Shown here: piece by piece, positions 49,318 through 63,958 of the stretch
Numbering within the stretch: the first letter of the stretch is position 1
Layout of the letters: the number at the start of each line of letters is the position of its first letter
Source: Ligustrum vulgare
Lineage: Eukaryota; Streptophyta; Magnoliopsida; Lamiales; Oleaceae
Direction: 5' to 3'
Assembly (NCBI GenBank): GCA_963555705.1
Contig: OY743180.1
Coordinates: 33,016,129-33,080,128 of the forward strand
Length of the DNA: 64,000 nt
The notes under the pieces: model-generated
The model's input: only the letters and a program-made list of their open reading frames with translations
What the model was told of the DNA's origin: nothing
Database searches by the model: none
Position numbers and translations under genes: made by a program

Positions 49318-52300
49318 CCATCGCATCTATTTAATAAATTCGTATTAACCGTTAGTTTTAATTAATATACGTTTTTTAAAGTTTATTTCTTTTTATTTTC
49401 TTATTCTAAATATAAATATTTTTCAAATATATATAATCTAAACACTTCAATTTCTGACTAAAAAACCTTTTAAATGAAATAAGCAACTCTTTTATAATTT
49501 GTGATTTCTGATACTTCCTTCAATCAAAAGGAGAAAAAAATATGAGAACTTCTTGAATTAATTTTTTTCTTTCATATAACAATTTTTTTTTTTTAAATGA
49601 AACAATTCTTCTAAGAGGCCTTAAGGGGAGAATGTTTTTTAATATATTACACTCAAACATTTTTACGAATATTTTACCATCGCATCTTTTTAATAAATTC
49701 GTATTAACCGTTAGTTTTAATTAATATACGTTTTTTAAAGTTTATTTCTTTTTATTTTCTTATTCTAAATATAAATATTTTTCAAATATATATAATCTAA
49801 ACACTTCAATTTCTTACTAAAAATTCTTTTAAATAAAATAAGCAACTCTTTTATAATTTGTTATTTCTAATACTTCCTTCAATCAAAGGGAGAAAAAAAA
49901 ATGAGGACTTCTTGAATTAATTTTTTTTCATTCATATAACAATATTTTTTAAAGGAAACAATTCTTCTAAGAGGCCTTAAAGGGAGAATGTTTTTTAATA
50001 AATTACCCTCAAACCTTTTTCCGAGTATTTTACCATCGCATCTTTTTAATAAATTCGTATTAACCGTTAGTTTTAATTAATATACGTTTTTTAAAGTTTA
50101 TTTCTTTTTATTTTATTATTCTAAATATAAATATTTTTCAAATATATATAATCTAAACACTTCAATTTCTGACTAAAAAGTCTTTTAAATAAAATAAGCA
50201 ACACTTTTATAATTTGTGTTTTCTGATACTTCCTTCAATCAAAAGGAGAAAAAAAAAATGAGGACTTCTTGAATTAATTTTTTTCATTCATATATCAATT
50301 TTTTTTTAAAGGAAACAATTCTTCTAAGAAGCCTTAAAGGGAGAATGTTTTTTAATAAATTACCCTCAAACCTTTTTCCGAGTATTTTACCATCGCATCT
50401 ATTTAATAAATTCGTATTAACCGTTAGTTTTAATTAATATACGTTTTTTAAAGTTTATTTCTTTTTATTTTCTTATTCTAAATATAAATATTTTTCAAAT
50501 ATATATAATCTAAACACTTCAATTTCTGACTAAAAAACCTTTTAAATGAAATAAGCAACTCTTTTATAATTTGTGATTTCTGATACTTCCTTCAATCAAA
50601 AGGAGAAAAAAATATGAGAACTTCTTGAATTAATTTTTTTCTTTCATATAACAATTTTTTTTTTTTTAAATGAAACAATTCTTCTAAGAGGCCTTAAGGG
50701 GAGAATGTTTTTTAATATATTACACTCAAACATTTTTACGAATATTTTACCATCGCATCTTTTTAATAAATTCGTATTAACCGTTAGTTTTAATTAATAT
50801 ACGTTTTTTAAAGTTTATTTCTTTTTATTTTCTTATTCTAAATATAAATATTTTTCAAATATATATAATCTAAACACTTCAATTTCTTACTAAAAATTCT
50901 TTTAAATAAAATAAGCAACTCTTTTATAATTTGTTATTTCTAATACTTCCTTCAATCAAAGGGAGAAAAAAAAATGAGGACTTCTTGAATTAATTTTTTT
51001 TCATTCGTATAACAATATTTTTTAAAGGAAACAATTCTTCTAAGAGGCCTTAAAGGGAGAATGTTTTTTAATAAATTACCCTCAAACCTTTTTCCGAGTA
51101 TTTTACCATCGCATCTTTTTAATAAATTCGTATTAACCGTTAGTTTTAAATAATATACGTTTTTTAAAGTTTATTTCTTTTTATTTTCTTATTCTAAATA
51201 TAAATATTTTTCAAATATATATAATCTAAACACTTCAATTTCTGACTAAAAAGTCTTTTAAATAAAATAAGCAACACTTTTATAATTTGTGTTTTCTGAT
51301 ACTTCCTTCAATCAAAAGGAGAAAAAAAAATGAGGACTTCTTGAATTAATTTTTTTCATTCATATATCAATTTTTTTTAAAGGAAACAATTCTTCTAAGA
51401 AGCCTTAAAGGGAGAATGTTTTTTAATAAATTACCCTCAAACCTTTTTCCGAGTATTTTACCATCGCATCTATTTAATAAATTCGTATTAACCGTTAGTT
51501 TTAATTAATATACGTTTTTTAAAGTTTATTTCTTTTTATTTTCTTATTCTAAATACAAATATTTTTAAAATGTATATAATCTAAACACTTCAATTTCTGA
51601 CTAAAAAACCTTTTAAATGAAATAAGCAACTCTTTTATAATTTGTGATTTCTGATACTTCCTTCAATCAAAAGGAGAAAAAAATATGAGAACTTCTTGAA
51701 TTAATTTTTTTCTTTCATATAACAATTTTTTTTTTTTTAAATGAAACAATTCTTCTAAGAGGCCTTAAGGGGAGAATGTTTTTTAATATATTACACTCAA
51801 ACATTTTTACGAATATTTTACCATCGCATCTTTTTAATAAATTCGTATTAACCGTTAGTTTTAATTAATATACGTTTTTTAAAGTTTATTTCTTTTTATT
51901 TTCTTATTCTAAATATAAATATTTTTCAAATATATATAATCTAAACACTTCAATTTCTTACTAAAAATTCTTTTAAATAAAATAAGCAACTCTTTTATAA
52001 TTTGTTATTTCTAATACTTCCTTCAATCAAAGGGAGAAAAAAAAATGAGGACTTCTTGAATTAATTTTTTTTCATTCGTATAACAATATTTTTTAAAGGA
52101 AACAATTCTTCTAAGAGGCCTTAAAGGGAGAATGTTTTTTAATAAATTACCCTCAAACCTTTTTCCGAGTATTTTACCATCGCATCTTTTTAATAAATTC
52201 GTATTAACCGTTAGTTTTAAATAATATACGTTTTTTAAAGTTTATTTCTTTTTATTTTCTTATTCTAAATATAAATATTTTTCAAATATATATAATCTAA

Positions 52301-53601
52301 ACACTTCAATTTCTGACTAAAAAGTCTTTTAAATAAAATAAGCAACACTTTTATAATTTGTGTTTTCTGATACTTCCTTCAATCAAAAGGAGAAAAAAAA
52401 ATGAGGACTTCTTGAATTAATTTTTTTCATTCATATATCAATTTTTTTTAAAGGAAACAATTCTTCTAAGAAGCCTTAAAGGGAGAATGTTTTTTAATAA
52501 ATTACCCTCAAACCTTTTTCCGAGTATTTTACCATCGCATCTATTTAATAAATTCGTATTAACCGTTAGTTTTAATTAATATACGTTTTTTAAAGTTTAT
52601 TTCTTTTTATTTTCTTATTCTAAATACAAATATTTTTAAAATGTATATAATCTAAACACTTCAATTTCTGACTAAAAAACCTTTTAAATGAAATAAGCAA
52701 CTCTTTTATAATTTGTGATTTCTGATACTTCCTTCAATCAAAAGGAGAAAAAAATATGAGAACTTCTTGAATTGATTTTTTTCTTTCATATAACAATTTT
52801 TTTTTTTTAAATGAAACAATTCTTCTAAGAGGCCTTAAGGGGAGAATGTTTTTTAATATATTACACTCAAACATTTTTACGAATATTTTACCATCGCATC
52901 TTTTTAATAAATTCGTATTAACCGTTAGTTTTAATTAATATACGTTTTTTAAAGTTTATTTCTTTTTATTTTCTTATTCTAAATATAAATATTTTTCAAA
53001 TATATATAATCTAAACACTTCAATTTCTTACTAAAAATTCTTTTAAATAAAATAAGCAACTCTTTTATAATTTGTTATTTCTAATACTTCCTTCAATCAA
53101 AGGGAGAAAAAAAAATGAGGACTTCTTGAATTAATTTTTTTTCATTCATATAACAATATTTTTTAAAGGAAACAATTCTTCTAAGAGGCCTTAAAGGGAG
53201 AATGTTTTTTAATAAATTACCCTCAAACCTTTTTCCGAGTATTTTACCATCGCATCTTTTTAATAAATTCGTATTAACCGTTAGTTTTAATTAATATACG
53301 TTTTTTAAAGTTTATTTCTTTTTATTTTCTTATTCTAAATATAAATATTTTTCAAATATATATAATCTAAACACTTCAATTTCTGACTAAAAAGTCTTTT
53401 AAATAAAATAAGCAACACTTTTATAATTTGTGTTTTCTGATACTTCCTTCAATCAAAAGGAGAAAAAAAAATGAGGACTTCTTGAATTAATTTTTTTCAT
53501 TCATATATCAATTTTTTTTTAAAGGAAACAATTCTTCTAAGAAGCCTTAAAGGGAGAATGTTTTTTAATAAATTACCCTCAAACCTTTTTCCGAGTATTT
53601 T
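49318..53601 (+). repeat. Four consecutive P-Q-R trimers, each 1071 bp
   Basis: Trimer starts are 49318, 50389, 51460 and 52531, and the next unit begins at 53602, so all four copies are exactly 1071 bp. P at the first two is the P' subtype and at the last two plain P. R is R* in the first, the AAATAAT subtype in the second and third, and AATTAAT in the fourth. The second and third copies share a private TTCGTATAAC change (51007 and 52078). The trimer is the cleanest short HOR unit of Region III. Confidence 0.93.
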
Positions 53602-55032
53602 ACCATCGCATCTTTTTAATAAATTCGTATTAACCGTTAGTTTTAATTAATATACGTTTTTTAAAGTTTATTTCTTTTTATTTTCTTATTCTAAATATAA
53701 ATATTTTTCAAATATATATAATCTAAACACTTCAATTTCTGACTAAAAAGTCTTTTAAATAAAATAAGCAACACTTTTATAATTTGTGTTTTCTGATACT
53801 TCCTTCAATCAAAAGGAGAAAAAAAAAATGAGGACTTCTTGAATTAATTTTTTTCATTCATATATCAATTTTTTTTTAAAGGAAACAATTCTTCTAAGAA
53901 GCCTTAAAGGGAGAATGTTTTTTAATAAATTACCCTCAAACCTTTTTCCGAGTATTTTACCATCGCATCTATTTAATAAATTCGTATTAACCGTTAGTTT
54001 TAATTAATATACGTTTTTTAAAGTTTATTTCTTTTTATTTTCTTATTCTAAATACAAATATTTTTAAAATGTATATAATCTAAACACTTCAATTTCTGAC
54101 TAAAAAACCTTTTAAATGAAATAAGCAACTCTTTTATAATTTGTGATTTCTGATACTTCCTTCAATCAAAAGGAGAAAAAAATATGAGAACTTCTTGAAT
54201 TATTTTTTTTCTTTCATATAACAATTTTTTTTTTTTTAAATGAAACAATTCTTCTAAGAGGCCTTAAGGGGAGAATGTTTTTTAATATATCACACTCAAA
54301 CATTTTTACGAATATTTTACCATCGCATCTTTTTAATAAATTCGTATTAACCGTTAGTTTTAATTAATATACGTTTTTTAAAGTTTATTTCTTTTTATTT
54401 TCTTATTCTAAATATAAATATTTTTCAAATATATATAATCTAAACACTTCAATTTCTTACTAAAAATTCTTTTAAATAAAATAAGCAACTCTTTTATAAT
54501 TTGTTATTTCTAATACTTCCTTCAATCAAAGGGAGAAAAAAAAATGAGGACTTCTTGAATTAATTTTTTTTCATTCATATAACAATATTTTTTAAAGGAA
54601 ACAATTCTTCTAAGAGGCCTTAAAGGGAGAATGTTTTTTAATAAATTACCCTCAAACCTTTTTCCGAGTATTTTACCATCGCATCTTTTTAATAAATTCG
54701 TATTAACCGTTAGTTTTAATTAATATACGTTTTTTAAAGTTTATTTCTTTTTATTTTATTATTCTAAATATAAATATTTTTCAAATATATATAATCTAAA
54801 CACTTCAATTTCTGACTAAAAAGTCTTTTAAATAAAATAAGCAACACTTTTATAATTTGTGTTTTCTGATACTTCCTTCAATCAAAAGGAGAAAAAAAAA
54901 ATGAGGACTTCTTGAATTAATTTTTTTCATTCATATATCAATTTTTTTTTTAAAGGAAACAATTCTTCTAAGAAGCCTTAAAGGGAGAATGTTTTTTAAT
55001 AAATTACCCTCAAACCTTTTTCCGAGTATTTT
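53602..55032 (+). repeat. Extra R followed by another P-Q-R* trimer
   Basis: R units lie side by side at 53246 and 53602, so one R was duplicated or a P-Q pair was lost. Then come P 53959 (with TTATTTTTTTTC and ATATCACACTC private changes), Q 54319 and R* 54675. The trimer period from 53959 to 55033 is 1074 bp. The R* unit has one extra T in its oligo-T run. Confidence 0.85.
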
Positions 55033-56462
55033 ACCATCGCATCTATTTAATAAATTCGTATTAACCGTTAGTTTTAATTAATATACGTTTTTTAAAGTTT
55101 ATTTCTTTTTATTTTCTTATTCTAAATATAAATATTTTTCAAATATATATAATCTAAACACTTCAATTTCTGACTAAAAAACCTTTTAAATGAAATAAGC
55201 AACTCTTTTATAATTTGTGATTTCTGATACTTCCTTCAATCAAAAGGAGAAAAAAATATGAGAACTTCTTGAATTAATTTTTTTCTTTCATATAACAATT
55301 TTTTTTTTTTTAAATGAAACAATTCTTCTAAGAGGCCTTAAGGGGAGAATGTTTTTTAATATATTACACTCAAACATTTTTACGAATATTTTACCATCGC
55401 ATCTTTTTAATAAATTCGTATTAACCGTTAGTTTTAATTAATATACGTTTTTTAAAGTTTATTTCTTTTTATTTTCTTATTCTAAATATAAATATTTTTC
55501 AAATATATATAATCTAAACACTTCAATTTCTTACTAAAAATTCTTTTAAATAAAATAAGCAACTCTTTTATAATTTGTTATTTCTAATACTTCCTTCAAT
55601 CAAAGGGAGAAAAAAAATGAGGACTTCTTGAATTAATTTTTTTTCATCCATATAACAATATTTTTTAAAGGAAACAATTCTTCTAAGAGGCCTTAAAGGG
55701 AGAATGTTTTTTAATAAATTACCCTCAAACCTTTTTCCGAGTATTTTACCATCGCATCTTTTTAATAAATTCGTATTAACCGTTAGTTTTAATTAATATA
55801 CGTTTTTTAAAGTTTATTTCTTTTTATTTTCTTATTCTAAATATAAATATTTTTCAAATATATATAATCTAAACACTTCAATTTCTTACTAAAAATTCTT
55901 TTAAATAAAATAAGCAACTCTTTTATAATTTGTTATTTCTAATACTTCCTTCAATCAAAGGGAGAAAAAAAAATGAGGACTTCTTGAATTAATTTTTTTT
56001 CATTCATATAACAATATTTTTTAAAGGAAACAATTCTTCTAAGAGGCCTTAAAGGGAGAATGTTTTTTAATAAATTACCCTCAAACCTTTTTCCGAGTAT
56101 TTTACCATCGCATCTTTTTAATAAATTCGTATTAACCGTTAGTTTTAATTAATATACGTTTTTTAAAGTTTATTTCTTTTTATTTTATTATTCTAAATAT
56201 AAATATTTTTCAAATATATATAATCTAAACACTTCAATTTCTGACTAAAAAACCTTTTAAATGAAATAAGCAACTCTTTTATAATTTGTGATTTCTGATA
56301 CTTCCTTCAATCAAAAGGAGAAAAAAATATGAGAACTTCTTGAATTAATTTTTTTCTTTCATATAACAATTTTTTTTTTTTAAATGAAACAATTCTTCTA
56401 AGAGGCCTTAAGGGGAGAATGTTTTTTAATAAATTACCCTCAAACCTTTTTCCGAGTATTTT
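55033..56462 (+). repeat. Tetramer P'-Q-Q-R*/P', copy 1 (1430 bp)
   Basis: Starts are 55033 P', 55393 Q, 55748 Q and 56104 (recombinant). The first Q has a private CATCCATATAAC (C at 55648) and a shortened A run. The last unit starts as R* (TTATTATTC), then becomes P' (GACTAAAAAACC, ATATGAGAAC, CCTTAAGGGGAG), and ends with a Q/R tail (AAATTACCCTC, CCGAGT). It therefore has two switches within one monomer. Confidence 0.88.
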
Positions 56463-57890
56463 ACCATCGCATCTATTTAATAAATTCGTATTAACCGTTA
56501 GTTTTAATTAATATACGTTTTTTAAAGTTTATTTCTTTTTATTTTCTTATTCTAAATATAAATATTTTTCAAATATATATAATCTAAACACTTCAATTTC
56601 TGACTAAAAAACCTTTTAAATGAAATAAGCAACTCTTTTATAATTTGTGATTTCTGATACTTCCTTCAATCAAAAGGAGAAAAAAATATGAGAACTTCTT
56701 GAATTAATTTTTTTCTTTCATATAACAATTTTTTTTTTTTTAAATGAAACAATTCTTCTAAGAGGCCTTAAGGGGAGAATGTTTTTTAATATATTACACT
56801 CAAACATTTTTACGAATATTTTACCATCGCATCTTTTTAATAAATTCGTATTAACCGTTAGTTTTAATTAATATACGTTTTTTAAAGTTTATTTCTTTTT
56901 ATTTTCTTATTCTAAATATAAATATTTTTCAAATATATATAATCTAAACACTTCAATTTCTTACTAAAAATTCTTTTAAATAAAATAAGCAACTCTTTTA
57001 TAATTTGTTATTTCTAATACTTCCTTCAATCAAAGGGAGAAAAAAAATGAGGACTTCTTGAATTAATTTTTTTTCATCCATATAACAATATTTTTTAAAG
57101 GAAACAATTCTTCTAAGAGGCCTTAAAGGGAGAATGTTTTTTAATAAATTACCCTCAAACCTTTTTCCGAGTATTTTACCATCGCATCTTTTTAATAAAT
57201 TCGTATTAACCGTTAGTTTTAATTAATATACGTTTTTTAAAGTTTATTTCTTTTTATTTTCTTATTCTAAATATAAATATTTTTCAAATATATATAATCT
57301 AAACACTTCAATTTCTTACTAAAAATTCTTTTAAATAAAATAAGCAACTCTTTTATAATTTGTTATTTCTAATACTTCCTTCAATCAAAGGGAGAAAAAA
57401 AAATGAGGACTTCTTGAATTAATTTTTTTTCATTCATATAACAATATTTTTTAAAGGAAACAATTCTTCTAAGAGGCCTTAAAGGGAGAATGTTTTTTAA
57501 TAAATTACCCTCAAACCTTTTTCCGAGTATTTTACCATCGCATCTTTTTAATAAATTCGTATTAACCGTTAGTTTTAATTAATATACGTTTTTTAAAGTT
57601 TATTTCTTTTTATTTTATTATTCTAAATATAAATATTTTTCAAATATATATAATCTAAACACTTCAATTTCTGACTAAAAAGTCTTTTAAATAAAATAAG
57701 CAACACTTTTATAATTTGTGTTTTCTGATACTTCCTTCAATCAAAAGGAGAAAAAAAAAATGAGGACTTCTTGAATTAATTTTTTTCATTCATATATCAA
57801 TTTTTTTTTAAAGGAAACAATTCTTCTAAGAAGCCTTAAAGGGAGAATGTTTTTTAATAAATTACCCTCAAACCTTTTTCCGAGTATTTT
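56463..57890 (+). repeat. Tetramer P'-Q-Q-R*, copy 2 (1428 bp)
   Basis: Starts are 56463 P', 56823 Q, 57178 Q and 57534 R*. The private CATCCATATAAC mark is at 57078, exactly 1430 bp after its partner. The fourth unit is a plain R*, not the double recombinant of copy 1. This suggests that copy 1's last unit arose at the exchange junction. Confidence 0.88.
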
Positions 57891-60800
57891 ACCATCGCAT
57901 CTATTTAATAAATTCGTATTAACCGTTAGTTTTAATTAATATACGTTTTTTAAAGTTTATTTCTTTTTATTTTCTTATTCTAAATATAAATATTTTTCAA
58001 ATATATATAATCTAAACACTTCAATTTCTGACTAAAAAACCTTTTAAATGAAATAAGCAACTCTTTTATAATTTGTGATTTCTGATACTTCCTTCAATCA
58101 AAAGGAGAAAAAAATATGAGAACTTCTTGAATTAATTTTTTTCTTTCATATAACAATTTTTTTTTTTTAAATGAAACAATTCTTCTAAGAGGCCTTAAGG
58201 GGAGAATGTTTTTTAATATATTACACTCAAACATTTTTACGAATATTTTACCATCGCATCTTTTTAATAAATTCGTATTAACCGTTAGTTTTAATTAATA
58301 TACGTTTTTTAAAGTTTATTTCTTTTTATTTTCTTATTCTAAATATAAATATTTTTCAAATATATATAATCTAAACACTTCAATTTCTTACTAAAAATTC
58401 TTTTAAATAAAATAAGCAACTCTTTTATAATTTGTTATTTCTAATACTTCCTTCAATCAAAGGGAGAAAAAAAAATGAGGACTTCTTGAATTAATTTTTT
58501 TTCATTCATATAACAATATTTTTTAAAGGAAACAATTCTTCTAAGATGCCTTAAAGGGAGAATGTTTTTTAATAAATTACCCTCAAACCTTTTTCCGAGT
58601 ATTTTACCATCGCATCTTTTTAATAAATTCGTATTAACAGTTAGTTTTAAATAATATACGTTTTTTAAAGTTTATTTCTTTTTATTTTCTTATTCTAAAT
58701 ATAAATATTTTTCAAATATATATAATCTAAAAACTTCAATTTCTGACTAAAAAGTCTTTTAAATAAAATAAGCAACACTTTTATAATTTGTGTTTTCTGA
58801 TACTTCCTTCAATCAAAAGGAGAAAAAAAAAAATGAGGAGTTCTTGAATTAATTTTTTTCATTCATATATCAATTTTTTTTTAAAGGAAACAATTCTTCT
58901 AAGAAGCCTTAAAGGGAGAATGTTTTTTAATAAATTACCCTCAAACCTTTTTCCGAGTATTTTACCATCGCATCTATTTAATAAATTCGTATTAACCGTT
59001 AGTTTTAATTAATATACGTTTTTTAAAGTTTATTTCTTTTTATTTTCTTATTCTAAATACAAATATTTTTAAAATGTATATAATCTAAACACTTCAATTT
59101 CTGACTAAAAAACCTTTTAAATGAAATAAGCAACTCTTTTATAATTTGTGATTTCTGATACTTCCTTCAATCAAAAGGAGAAAAAAATATGAGAACTTCT
59201 TGAATTAATTTTTTTCTTTCATATAACAATTTTTTTTTTTTAAATGAAACAATTCTTCTAAGAGGCCTTAAGGGGAGAATGTTTTTTAATATATTACACT
59301 CAAACATTTTTACGAATATTTTACCATCGCATCTTTTTAATAAATTCGTATTAACCGTTAGTTTTAATTAATATACGTTTTTTAAAGTTTATTTCTTTTT
59401 ATTTTCTTATTCTAAATACAAATATTTTTAAAATGTATATAATCTAAACACTTCAATTTCTGACTAAAAAACCTTTTAAATGAAATAAGCAACTCTTTTA
59501 TAATTTGTGATTTCTGATACTTCCTTCAATCAAAAGGAGAAAAAAATATGAGAACTTCTTGAATTAATTTTTTTCTTTCATATAACAATTTTTTTTTTTT
59601 AAATGAAACAATTCTTCTAAGAGGCCTTAAGGGGAGAATGTTTTTTAATATATTACACTCAAACATTTTTACGAATATTTTATCATCGCATCTTTTTAAT
59701 AAATTCGTATTAACCGTTAGTTTTAATTAATATACGTTTTTTAAAGTTTATTTCTTTTTATTTTCTTATTCTAAATATAAATATTTTTCAAATATATATA
59801 ATCTAAACACTTCAATTTCTTACTAAAAATTCTTTTAAATAAAATAAGCAACTCTTTTATAATTTGTTATTTCTAATACTTCCTTCAATCAAAGGGAGAA
59901 AAAAAAATGAGGACTTCTTGAATTAATTTTTTTTCATTCATATAACAATATTTTTTAAAGGAAACAATTCTTCTAAGAGGCCTTAAAGGGAGAATGTTTT
60001 TTAATAAATTACCCTCAAACCTTTTTCCGAGTATTTTACCATCGCATCTATTTAATAAATTCGTATTAACCGTTAGTTTTAATTAATATACGTTTTTTAA
60101 AGTTTATTTCTTTTTATTTTATTATTCTAAATATAAATATTTTTCAAATATATATAATCTAAACACTTCAATTTCTGACTAAAAAGTCTTTTAAATAAAA
60201 TAAGCAACACTTTTATAATTTGTTTTTTCTGATACTTCCTTCAATCAAAAGGAGAAAAAAAAAATGAGGACTTCTTGAATTAATTTTTTTCATTCATATA
60301 TCAATTTTTTTTTAAAGGAAACAATTCTTCTAAGAAGCCTTAAAGGGAGAATGTTTTTTAATAAATTACCCTCAAACCTTTTTCCGAGTATTTTACCATC
60401 GCATCTATTTAATAAATTCGTATTAACCGTTAGTTTTAATTAATATACGTTTTTTAAAGTTTATTTCTTTTTATTTTCTTATTCTAAATATAAATATTTT
60501 TCAAATATATATAATCTAAACACTTCAATTTCTGACTAAAAAACCTTTTAAATGAAATAAGCAACTCTTTTATAATTTGTGATTTCTGATACTTCCTTCA
60601 ATCAAAAGGAGAAAAAAATATGAGAACTTCTTGAATTAATTTTTTTCTTTCATATAACAATTTTTTTTTTTAAATGAAACAATTCTTCTAAGAGGCCTTA
60701 AGGGGAGAATGTTTTTTAATATATTACACTCAAACATTTTTACGAATATTTTACCATCGCATCTTTTTAATAAATTCGTATTAACCGTTAGTTTTAATTA

Positions 60801-63800
60801 ATATACGTTTTTTAAAGTTTATTTCTTTTTATTTTCTTATTCTAAATATAAATATTTTTCAAATATATATAATCTAAACACTTCAATTTCTTACTAAAAA
60901 TTCTTTTAAATAAAATAAGCAACTCTTTTATAATTTGTTATTTCTAATACTTCCTTCAATCAAAGGGAGAAAAAAAAATGAGGACTTCTTGAATTAATTT
61001 TTTTTCATTCATATAACAATATTTTTTAAAGGAAACAATTCTTCTAAGAGGCCTTAAAGGGAGAATGTTTTTTAATAAATTACCCTCAAACCTTTTTCCG
61101 AGTATTTTACCATCGCATCTATTTAATAAATTCGTATTAACCGTTAGTTTTAATTAATATACGTTTTTTAAAGTTTATTTCTTTTTATTTTCTTATTCTA
61201 AATATAAATATTTTTCAAATATATAAAATCTAAACACTTCAATTTCTGACTAAAAAGTCCTTTAAATAAAATAAGCAACTCTTTCATAATTTGTGATTTC
61301 TGATACTTCCTTCAATCAAAAGGAGAAAAAAAAATGAGGACTTCTTGAATTAATTTTTTTCATTCATATATCAATTTTTTCTTAAAGGAAACAATTCTTC
61401 TAAGAAGCCTTAAAGGGAGAATGTTTTTTAATAAATTACCCTCAAACCTTTTTCCGAGTATTTTACCATCGCATCTATTTAATAAATTCGTATTAACCGT
61501 TAGTTTTAATTAATATACGTTTTTTAAAGTTTATTTCTTTTTATTTTCTTATTCTAAATATAAATATTTTTCAAATATATATAATCTAAACACTTCAATT
61601 TCTTACTAAAAATTCTTTTAACTAAAATAAGCAACTCTTTTATAATTTGTTATTTCTAATACTTCCTTCAATCAAAGGGAGAAAAAAAAATGAGGACTTC
61701 TTGAATTAATTTTTTTTCATTCATATAACAATATTTTTTAAAGGAAACAATTCTTCTAAGAGGCCTTAAAGGGAGAATTTTTTTTAATAAATTACCCTCA
61801 AACCTTTTTCCGAGTATTTTACCATCGCATCTTTTTAATAAATTCGTATTAACCGTTAGTTTTAAATAATATACGTTTTTTAAAGTTTATTTCTTTTTAT
61901 TTTCTTATTCTAAATATAAATATTTTTCAAATATATATAATCTAAACACTTCAATTTCTGACTAAAAAGTCTTTTAAATAAAATAAGCAACACTTTTATA
62001 ATTTGTGTTTTCTGATACTTCCTTCAATCAAAAGGAGAAAAAAAAATGAGGACTTCTTGAATTAATTTTTTTCATTCATATATCAATTTTTTTTTAAAGG
62101 AAACAATTCTTCTAAGAGGCCTTAAAGGGAGAATGTTTTTAAATAAATTACCCTCAAACCTTTTTCCGAGTATTTTACCATCGCATCTTTTTAATAAATT
62201 CGTATTAACCGTTAGTTTTAATTAATATACGTTTTTTAAAGTTTATTTCTTTTTATTTTCTTATTCTAAATATAAATATTTTTCAAATATATATAATCTA
62301 AACACTTCAATTTCTTACTAAAAATTCTTTTAAATAAAATAAGCAACTCTTTTATAATTTGTTATTTCTAATACTTCCTTCAATCAAAGGGAGAAAAAAA
62401 AATGAGGACTTCTTGAATTAATTTTTTTTCATTCATATAACAATATTTTTTAAAGGAAACAATTCTTCTAAGAGGCCTTAAAGGGAGAATGTTTTTTAAT
62501 AAATTACCCTCAAACCTTTTTCCGAGTATTTTACCATCGCATCTATTTAATAAATTCGTATTAACCGTTAGTTTTAATTAATATACGTTTTTTAAAGTTT
62601 ATTTCTTTTTATTTTCTTATTCTAAATATAAATATTTTTCAAATATATAAAATCTAAACACTTCAATTTCTGACTAAAAAGTCCTTTAAATAAAATAAGC
62701 AACTCTTTCATAATTTGTGATTTCTGATACTTCCTTCAATCAAAAGGAGAAAAAAAAATGAGGACTTCTTGAATTAATTTTTTTCATTCATATATCAATT
62801 TTTTCTTAAAGGAAACAATTCTTCTAAGAAGCCTTAAAGGGAGAATGTTTTTTAATAAATTACCCTCAAACCTTTTTCCGAGTATTTTACCATCGCATCT
62901 ATTTAATAAATTCGTATTAACCGTTAGTTTTAATTAATATACGTTTTTTAAAGTTTATTTCTTTTTATTTTCTTATTCTAAATATAAATATTTTTCAAAT
63001 ATATATAATCTAAACACTTCAATTTCTGACTAAAAAACCTTTTAAATGAAATAAGCAACTCTTTTATAATTTGTGATTTCTGATACTTCCTTCAATCAAA
63101 AGGAGAAAAAAATATGAGAACTTCTTGAATTAATTTTTTTCTTTCATATAACAATTTTTTTTTTTAAATGAAACAATTCTTCTAAGAGGCCTTAAGGGGA
63201 GAATGTTTTTTAATATATTACACTCAAACATTTTTACGAATATTTTACCATCGCATCTTTTTAATAAATTCGTATTAACCGTTAGTTTTAATTAATATAC
63301 GTTTTTTAAAGTTTATTTCTTTTTATTTTCTTATTCTAAATATAAATATTTTTCAAATATATATAATCTAAACACTTCAATTTCTTACTAAAAATTCTTT
63401 TAAATAAAATAAGCAACTCTTTTATAATTTGTTATTTCTAATACTTCCTTCAATCAAAGGGAGAAAAAAAAATGAGGACTTCTTGAATTAATTTTTTTTC
63501 ATTCATATAACAATATTTTTTAAAGGAAACAATTCTTCTAAGAGGCCTTAAAGGGAGAATGTTTTTTAATAAATTACCCTCAAACCTTTTTCCGAGTATT
63601 TTACCATCGCATCTTTTTAATAAATTCGTATTAACCGTTAGTTTTAATTAATATACGTTTTTTAAAGTTTATTTCTTTTTATTTTCTTATTCTAAATATA
63701 AATATTTTTCAAATATATATAATCTAAACACTTCAATTTCTGACTAAAAATTCTTTTAAATAAAATAAGCAACTCTTTTATAATTTGTTATTTCTAATAC

Positions 63801-63958
63801 TTCCTTCAATCAAAGGGAGAAAAAAAAATGAGGACTTCTTGAATTAATTTTTTTTCATTCATATAACAATATTTTTTAAAGGAAACAATTCTTCTAAGAG
63901 GCCTTAAAGGGAGAATGTTTTTTAATAAATTACCCTCAAACCTTTTTCCGAGTATTTT
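57891..63958 (+). repeat. Right part of Region III: mixed P'-Q-R and Q-S order
   Basis: Starts: 57891 P', 58250 Q, 58606 R, 58964 P, 59323 P, 59682 Q, 60038 R*, 60395 P', 60753 Q, 61109 S, 61465 Q, 61821 R, 62178 Q, 62533 S, 62889 P', 63248 Q and 63603 Q variant. Oddities: AAGATGCC in 58250; ACAGTTA, TCTAAAAACTT and GAGGAGTTC in 58606; two P units in a row at 58964 and 59323; ATCATCGC at 59682; AACTAAAATAAG in 61465. 61821 has an R front with a B-like tail GTTTTTAAATAAATT. 63603 has GACTAAAAATTC. Confidence 0.85.
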
